Positions 61,301 through 64,000 of a stretch of DNA of 64,000 nucleotides are shown one piece after another; positions within the stretch are counted from its first letter, which is position 1; each line of letters opens with the position of its first letter. A program made the position numbers and the translations under genes. The notes beneath the pieces were generated by a model. That model made no database searches. It was not told the DNA's origin and saw only the letters and a list, made by a program, of their open reading frames with translations. Source of the stretch: Pseudomonas hamedanensis (lineage in GTDB: Bacteria > Pseudomonadota > Gammaproteobacteria > Pseudomonadales > Pseudomonadaceae); contig NZ_CP077091.1 in the NCBI RefSeq assembly GCF_014268595.2, positions 1,882,501 through 1,946,500 of the forward strand, written 5' to 3'.

Positions 61301-64000
61301 GCCACGCCGATCAACACTTCCGGCCCCGCACCGTGGGCAATCAGGTGATGGGCGAGGCGGTTGGCCTGGCGGTCCAGTTCGGCGTAGCTCAGCACCTGCC
61401 CGGCACACTCTACGGCGTGGGCCAGCGGGCGATGGCGGGCATGCTCGGCGATCATCAGCGGCAGCCATTCGCGCTGCTCGCGTGGCGCCGGCTCACGACC
61501 CCAGGCTTGCAAGGCCTGCCATTGCTGCGGCGCCAGACGTTGCAGGTTGCCGAGGTATTCGTGCGGCGTGTCGAGCATCGCTTGCAGGGTGACTTCCAGG
61601 GTCTGGCGGATACGCTGCACCGCTTCGACACTGAAGCAGTCGCGCAAAAACAGGTACTCGATGGACAGCTCTTCGTTCAGATGCACCGCCAGGTCCATCG
61701 GGAAATTGGTCACGTCGTGGTTGGCCGAAGCGCCGAACCGCAAACCGCCCTTGGCTTCTTCCAGACGACGGTCGATCGGGTAGTTCTCGAACACAATAAT
61801 GCTGTCGAACAACATCTGCCCGCCGTGCCCCGACCAGCGCTGAATATCCGCCAGTGGCGCGTGGGCGTGGTCACGCAGATCAAGGTTGTAGGCTTGCAGT
61901 TGCGCCAGCCAGTCACTGAGGCGTTGCGCCGGTTGCAGGGTCTGGATCACCGGCAGGGTGTTGATGAACAGGCCCAGCATGCTGTCTGCATTGGCCAGCC
62001 CTTCCGGACGCCCCGCGACCGTCGCACCGAAGGCCACGCTGCTTTGCCCGGTGTAGCGTTGCAGCACCAGCAACCACGCCCCCTGAATCAGCGTGTTGGC
62101 GGTGATGCCGTGCGCCCGGCAGTGCTGCTGCAGTCGGCGGGTCTGTTGCTCATCCCATTTGGTGTACAGCGCTTCGTGGCCGACTGCGGTGTCGACGTGA
62201 CGCGGATGCATGGCCTGGCTCAGCGCCGTCGGCTCGGCCAGGGTTTGCAGATGACCGCGCCAGAACTGTTCGAGGCGTCCCTGATCCTGGCTTTGCAGCC
62301 ATTCGATGAAATCACGGTAACGACCGCTGTCCCCCACCACTTCGCCGCTGGCGTAGTGCTGCAACACCTCACCGAACAACTGCGAACTGCTCCAGCCGTC
62401 CATGAGAATGTGGTGGCTGGTCCAGATCAGTTGGTGACTGTCTTCATCCGTGCGGATCAACAGCAAACGCTGCAACGGCACCCGGTGCAACTCGAAACCA
62501 CGCGCACGTTCCTCACGGGCACGCCCGGCCAGACGCTGCTCGCCAATGTCCTGGCCGCGCCAGTCAAGCACTTGCAGATCGACCTCGGCGTGGTGCTGCA
62601 CGACCTGGATCGGCGACGTCTGTCCGCCCTGCCAGTGGAACGACGTGCGCAGAATCGCGTGGCGCCCGATCACATGCTGCCAGGCACGACGGAAGCGCTC
62701 CGGATCCATGCCTTCGACCGGCAGGTTGATCTGGTTGATGTACAGGTCATCGCCGTCGTCGGACAGCGTGTGGAACAACATGCCCTGCTGCATCGGCGAC
62801 AGCGGATAAATGTCTTCGATGTCCGCCACGGCGAGCGGCAAGGCGTCGAGTTGCGCCTGGGTCAGTGCCGCCAGCGGGAAGTCAGACGGGGTGATGCCGC
62901 GATTGCCCGGCGCGCAGCAATGCTCGATCAACGCTGCCAGCTCAAGCGCGTAGTCATCGGCCAGACGCTGGATGGTCGCTTCGTTGAACATCTCGCGACT
63001 GAAGGTCCAGCTCAACTTGAGTTCGGCGCCATACACCTGACCGCTGACTTCCAGCCAGTTGCTCAGCGGCGCCAGCGGACTTTGCTCGCGGCCGGCGCTT
63101 TCTGCCGCCGGGACAAACAGTGCAGCTTCATCGAACTGACTGTCGAACTGGCCGAGGTAGTTGAAGGTAATCCGCGCATCGGGCAGATCCGCCAGCGCGG
63201 CGCGTGCAGCCTCGTCGCCCAGGTACCGCAAGGCACCAAACCCCAGGCCTTTGTTGGGGATCGCGCGCAGTTGTTCCTTGACCTGTTTGATCGAACCGGC
63301 CAGTGGCGTCTGCGGTGTCAGGCGCACCGGGTAGAGGCTGGTGAACCAGCCCACGGTGCGGCTCAGGTCGATGCCCTCGATCAGCTCTTCGCGGCCATGA
63401 CCTTCGAGCTGAATCAAGGTCGAGGCTTCGCCGGTCCAGCGGCAGATGACCCGTGCCAACGCCGTCAGCAGCAAGTCGTTGACCTGGGTGCGATACGCCG
63501 CCGGAGCCTGTTGCAGCAGTTTGCGCGTCAGCTGTTTATCCAGCTGAGTACGCACGCTCGATGCCAAATGGTTGTGAAGCCGCCCGTCGCGGTTGTCGCG
63601 CGGCAAATCCTGCGGTGCATCGAGCAACTGCCCGCGCCAGAAAGCCAGTTCGCCGGCCAGATTAACCGTGTGCGCCTGCAAGGCTTCGGCCCAGTGCTTG
63701 AACGCGCTGGTCTTGGCGGGCAGTTTCAGCGTTTGCCCGGCCTGCACTTGGCGATAAGCGTCTTGCAGATCTTCAAGCAACACGCGCCACGACACACCGT
63801 CGACGGCCAGGTGATGGACCACCAGCAACAGGCGCTGGCTGCCATCGGCCAGGCTCAGCAACATGGCGCGCAACAGCGGACCGTTTGCCAGATCAAGGCT
63901 GCGCTGCGCTTCGTCGCAAGCCGCTTCGACTTCATCGGCATGGTTCAGCGCGGTCTGCCACAACAGCGGCTGCCGGTCATCGACGGCCCGGTGTGCGGCA
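58354..64000 (-). CDS. Pyoverdine non-ribosomal peptide synthetase, 3' part (C-terminal ~1880 residues)
   Basis: The frame is open to the window edge, so the gene is cut off at its 5' side. Going from the edge: an epimerisation domain (VHHLAVDGVSWRVLLEDL; ITFNYLGQFDSQF), a condensation domain (YPLSPMQQGMLFH; TSHHILMDGWSS), an adenylation domain (LAYLIYTSGSTGLPKG; NGYGPTETVV; YRSGDLVRLRDDG), a carrier domain (FFELGGDSILSLQV) and a final epimerisation domain (IHHLVIDGVSWRVLLQDL; VTFNYLGQFDQSF). It ends in E with no thioesterase, so another synthetase must continue the chain. A pvdI- or pvdJ-like gene is likely; the exact name is not decidable. Confidence 0.92.
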   Translation of the reverse strand, partial: AAHRAVDDRQPLLWQTALNHADEVEAACDEAQRSLDLANGPLLRAMLLSLADGSQRLLLVVHHLAVDGVSWRVLLEDLQDAYRQVQAGQTLKLPAKTSAFKHWAEALQAHTVNLAGELAFWRGQLLDAPQDLPRDNRDGRLHNHLASSVRTQLDKQLTRKLLQQAPAAYRTQVNDLLLTALARVICRWTGEASTLIQLEGHGREELIEGIDLSRTVGWFTSLYPVRLTPQTPLAGSIKQVKEQLRAIPNKGLGFGALRYLGDEAARAALADLPDARITFNYLGQFDSQFDEAALFVPAAESAGREQSPLAPLSNWLEVSGQVYGAELKLSWTFSREMFNEATIQRLADDYALELAALIEHCCAPGNRGITPSDFPLAALTQAQLDALPLAVADIEDIYPLSPMQQGMLFHTLSDDGDDLYINQINLPVEGMDPERFRRAWQHVIGRHAILRTSFHWQGGQTSPIQVVQHHAEVDLQVLDWRGQDIGEQRLAGRAREERARGFELHRVPLQRLLLIRTDEDSHQLIWTSHHILMDGWSSSQLFGEVLQHYASGEVVGDSGRYRDFIEWLQSQDQGRLEQFWRGHLQTLAEPTALSQAMHPRHVDTAVGHEALYTKWDEQQTRRLQQHCRAHGITANTLIQGAWLLVLQRYTGQSSVAFGATVAGRPEGLANADSMLGLFINTLPVIQTLQPAQRLSDWLAQLQAYNLDLRDHAHAPLADIQRWSGHGGQMLFDSIIVFENYPIDRRLEEAKGGLRFGASANHDVTNFPMDLAVHLNEELSIEYLFLRDCFSVEAVQRIRQTLEVTLQAMLDTPHEYLGNLQRLAPQQWQALQAWGREPAPREQREWLPLMIAEHARHRPLAHAVECAGQVLSYAELDRQANRLAHHLIAHGAGPEVLIGVALERSLDMLVALLAVFRSGAAYVPLDIDYPRDRLAFMIEDSGMALMISRGQLSARLPLPHGLPRVDLDGFDGSVYPDTAPPVAVCEDTLAYLIYTSGSTGLPKGVAVTHGPLSMHCQAIRELYEMDHTTRELHFMSFAFDGAHERWLTTLAFGGTLVLRDNELWTPEQTSHALRTLSIDIACFPPAYLKQVAEYVQASGSSAPKVRIYCLGGDAVPEQTLQEVRNVLRPQYITNGYGPTETVVTPMLWKAAHDEPCAAAYAPIGRVVGQRSLWILDDDLNPLPAGLSGQLHIGGYGVARGYHGRASITAERFVPDPFGAPGSRLYRSGDLVRLRDDGMMDYVGRADHQVKVRGFRIELGEIEACLRLRDGVTDAVVIARDGVSGKQLLGYVVCDSDDEARTVERLKSELRARLPDYMVPAQIMCLTRLPVSPNGKLDRKALPEPQVQLEQYVAPRTEEEALLAQIWAEVLQVEQVGLSDNFFELGGDSILSLQVISRARNHPQLKLDLKLRDLMRFQTIGNLFDQQAVHRASAEETRAVREGAFPLIPIQQWFFDEEMAAPHHFNQALILRSRQALDALALEKSLMAMLEQHDALRLRFVREGGVWTQHYQSLEACRQQARQTPLLWVHQVADKDELEVLANQAQRSLKLGEGPLVRGLLATLPDGEARLLLVIHHLVIDGVSWRVLLQDLQTAYDAYCLGAEPELPVRTSSFRDWAEHLSAHTRTLIDEELDYWLQTLDQPGKELRCDNPRGKNLVRHRAEAVMNLDETLTASLLKQAPAVYQTQINDLLLTALGRVLCRWNDETSVLVQLEGHGREDLFEDLDLSRTLGWFTTMFPVRLAPGHDTDIGEAIITVRDQLQSLPNKGVGYGALRHMAGAPLAQRLAALPQARVTFNYLGQFDQSFDEQALLVPADDNIGDSYDMDAGMANWLELVGQVYNGRLAFRCIYSTRRYRTSTVERLMADYQRELQALIEHCLAQSA

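Overview
The window reads as chromosomal DNA of a fluorescent Pseudomonas of the P. fluorescens group. It is GC-rich, carries a long pyoverdine (pvd/fpvA) cluster, has gene blocks familiar from Pseudomonas (leuC-leuD-methyltransferase-leuB-asd; tRNA-gltX-uvrB-aromatic aminotransferase), and is sprinkled with the GTGGGAGCGGGC-type REP doublets typical of this group. The species call is inference from gene content, not from a database search.

Region 1 (1-20.6 kb) is mostly core genome. Leucine and aspartate-family biosynthesis (leuC, leuD, a methyltransferase, leuB, asd, all minus strand) lies opposite a LysR regulator. Then come a five-PAS GGDEF-EAL protein, a small heat-shock gene with a sigma-32-like promoter and a ROSE-type RNA thermometer, dusC, a thioesterase, a hydrolase with a TetR gene and its likely operator, a duplicated tRNA-Glu/tRNA-Ala pair, gltX, uvrB, an aromatic aminotransferase and two tiny unknown genes.

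Region 2 (20.4-34.3 kb) is more variable: tRNA-Asn, a purine/xanthine-type permease with a palindromic operator, a BrnT/BrnA toxin-antitoxin pair, arylamine N-acetyltransferase, exonuclease III, a cyclic-nucleotide-domain MscS channel, a pirin, a DkgB-like reductase, and a Roc (BvgSA-like) signalling locus. That locus has a hybrid sensor kinase, a LuxR-type regulator, a receiver protein lacking its phospho-acceptor, and a REC-EAL protein.

Region 3 (34.4-39.8 kb) begins with the most striking non-coding structure of the window, about 2.1 kb of tandem REP doublets: 15 near-identical units of 133-134 bp plus a partial one. mgtA follows, with a leader holding two tiny ORFs and a perfect hairpin.

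Region 4 (39.8-64.0 kb) is the pyoverdine cluster: pvdA, a FecI/FpvI-like ECF sigma factor, the pvdR-pvdT-opmQ efflux operon, pvdP divergent from pvdM-pvdN-pvdO, a second REP array with the same ~133 bp period, pvdE, fpvA, a stand-alone esterase-type hydrolase, and the 3' part of a non-ribosomal peptide synthetase that runs off the window. Five exact TAAAT-N16-CGT iron-starvation boxes (PvdS sites) precede pvdA, pvdR, pvdP, pvdM and pvdE. Together the genes cover precursor hydroxylation (PvdA), peptide assembly (NRPS), export of the precursor to the periplasm (PvdE), periplasmic maturation (PvdM/N/O/P), efflux or recycling (PvdRT-OpmQ) and uptake (FpvA). pvdS, pvdL, pvdQ, fpvR and the rest of the NRPS genes are not in the window.
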